Source: Microbacterium ginsengiterrae
GTDB lineage: Bacteria; Actinomycetota; Actinomycetes; Actinomycetales; Microbacteriaceae
Reading direction: 5' to 3'
Length of the DNA stretch: 64,000 nt
NCBI RefSeq assembly: GCF_014205075.1
Contig: NZ_JACHMU010000001.1
Span: 2,418,001 to 2,482,000 of the forward strand
Numbering within the stretch: the first letter of the stretch is position 1; each line of letters starts with the position of its first letter. Under the pieces are notes generated by a model. That model was not told the origin of the DNA and searched no databases. It saw only the letters and a program-made list of their open reading frames with translations. Positions 63,326 through 64,000 of this stretch are shown one piece after another. Both the position numbers and the translations under genes were made by a program.

Positions 63326-64000
63326 GTGGAAACCGCAGCCCTCATAGTCGTGCTCGTCATCGCACTGGCGCTCTTCTTCGATTTCACCAACGGCTTCCAC
63401 GACACGGCCAATGCGATGGCGACCCCCATCGCCACCGGCGCCCTGAAGCCGAAGACCGCCGTGCTGCTGGCGGCCGTGCTCAACCTCGTCGGCGCGTTCC
63501 TGTCGACGGAGGTCGCCAAGACGGTCTCCGGCGGCATCGTCAACGAGCAGGACATCTCGCATGCTCTGCTTCCGTCACTGATCTTCGCCGGCCTGGTCGG
63601 CGCGATCACGTGGAACATGCTGACCTGGTTCCTCGGCCTCCCCTCGAGCTCGTCGCACGCCCTCTTCGGCGGCCTGATCGGCGCGACTCTGGTGGGCGTC
63701 GGCGTGGCAGGCATCAACTTCGGCGTCGTGCTCTCCAAGGTCATCCTTCCGGCCCTCATCGCTCCGCTCACCGCCGGCATCATCGCCTTCGCAGCGACGA
63801 AGATCGCGTACGGCATCACGCGCCGCTACGACGGCAAGCCGGACGGCCGCTCCGGATTCCGGCTCGGCCAGATCTTCACCTCGTCGATGGTCGCGCTCGC
63901 GCACGGCACCAATGACGCCCAGAAGACCATGGGTGTCATCACGCTCGCTCTCATCACCGTCGGGTGGCAGTCGGGCGCGCATCACGAGCCGCAGCTGTGG
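63326..64000 (+). CDS. inorganic phosphate transporter, PiT family (5' part)
   Basis: Low-affinity phosphate-cation symporter of the membrane. The first 225 codons are in the window and no stop is reached. The family signature appears twice, as expected from the internal duplication: DFTNGFHDTANAMATPIATGA-region near residue 20, and the second copy beginning AHGTNDAQKTMG near residue 205. GLPSSSSHALFGGLIGA is the other hallmark. Five or six hydrophobic segments are seen. The GTG start is the first possible one after an in-frame stop at 63314-63316. Confidence 0.93.
   Translation, partial: METAALIVVLVIALALFFDFTNGFHDTANAMATPIATGALKPKTAVLLAAVLNLVGAFLSTEVAKTVSGGIVNEQDISHALLPSLIFAGLVGAITWNMLTWFLGLPSSSSHALFGGLIGATLVGVGVAGINFGVVLSKVILPALIAPLTAGIIAFAATKIAYGITRRYDGKPDGRSGFRLGQIFTSSMVALAHGTNDAQKTMGVITLALITVGWQSGAHHEPQLW

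Overview
The window is a contiguous, gene-dense piece of a high-GC Gram-positive chromosome. The gene order (lysA-hom-thrB-rho-prfA, then prmC-sua5-wecA-atpIBEFHAGDC, then nusA-ylxR-infB-rbfA-truB-ribF), the frequent GTG starts, the 86-residue epsilon subunit and the many start codons with only a -10 box in front point to an actinobacterium of the Microbacteriaceae, most like Microbacterium. The family and genus are inferred from gene content and remembered sequence similarity, not from a database search. I see no rRNA, tRNA, CRISPR array, insertion sequence or prophage. No gene-free stretch exceeds 300 bases.

Layout. 1-3.7 kb: lysine and threonine synthesis (lysA, hom, thrB), without thrC. 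3.9-12.1 kb: rho and prfA, a reversed cysE/cysK pair, then prmC, threonylcarbamoyl-AMP synthase, a WecA/TagO-type lipid-carrier glycosyltransferase and an AtpI-like protein. 12.2-19.0 kb: the complete F1Fo ATP synthase operon. 19.1-24.6 kb: YaaA, a small membrane protein with a Pro-rich tail, a PP2C phosphatase and an orphan EccC-type FtsK/SpoIIIE ATPase. 24.7-32.8 kb: alanine dehydrogenase, asparaginase, OsmC, PlsC, an FKBP lipoprotein, dxr, a MurE-type ligase and a YcnI copper-type protein. 33-39 kb: a RseP-like protease, a fused anthranilate synthase behind a tryptophan attenuator, ispG and an AlaX-like editing hydrolase. 39-43.9 kb: a frameshifted DUF222/HNH gene, a phosphotransferase, an RNB ribonuclease and a PEP-mutase-like enzyme. 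43.9-57.4 kb: proS, a LOG protein and the nusA-infB-rbfA-truB-ribF translation cluster, interrupted by a LuxR regulator and mutY. 57.5-64 kb: a SNF2 helicase, phosphofructokinase, oligopeptidase B and the start of a PiT phosphate transporter.

The best non-coding signals are: (1) a complete ribosome-mediated attenuator with a 10-codon Trp-Trp leader peptide before the fused trpEG gene; (2) two perfect, mutually exclusive hairpins before infB, one of which covers its Shine-Dalgarno sequence; (3) a recurring TANNNT-6 nt-start codon layout at more than a dozen genes, implying extensive leaderless transcription, often as divergent pairs; (4) dyads at the cysK, trpEG/ispG and phosphate-transporter promoters. 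dxr and ispG both serve the MEP isoprenoid pathway, and wecA, the MurE-type ligase and the transporter-side genes serve the envelope, but the window is mostly housekeeping and holds no obvious mobile accessory island.
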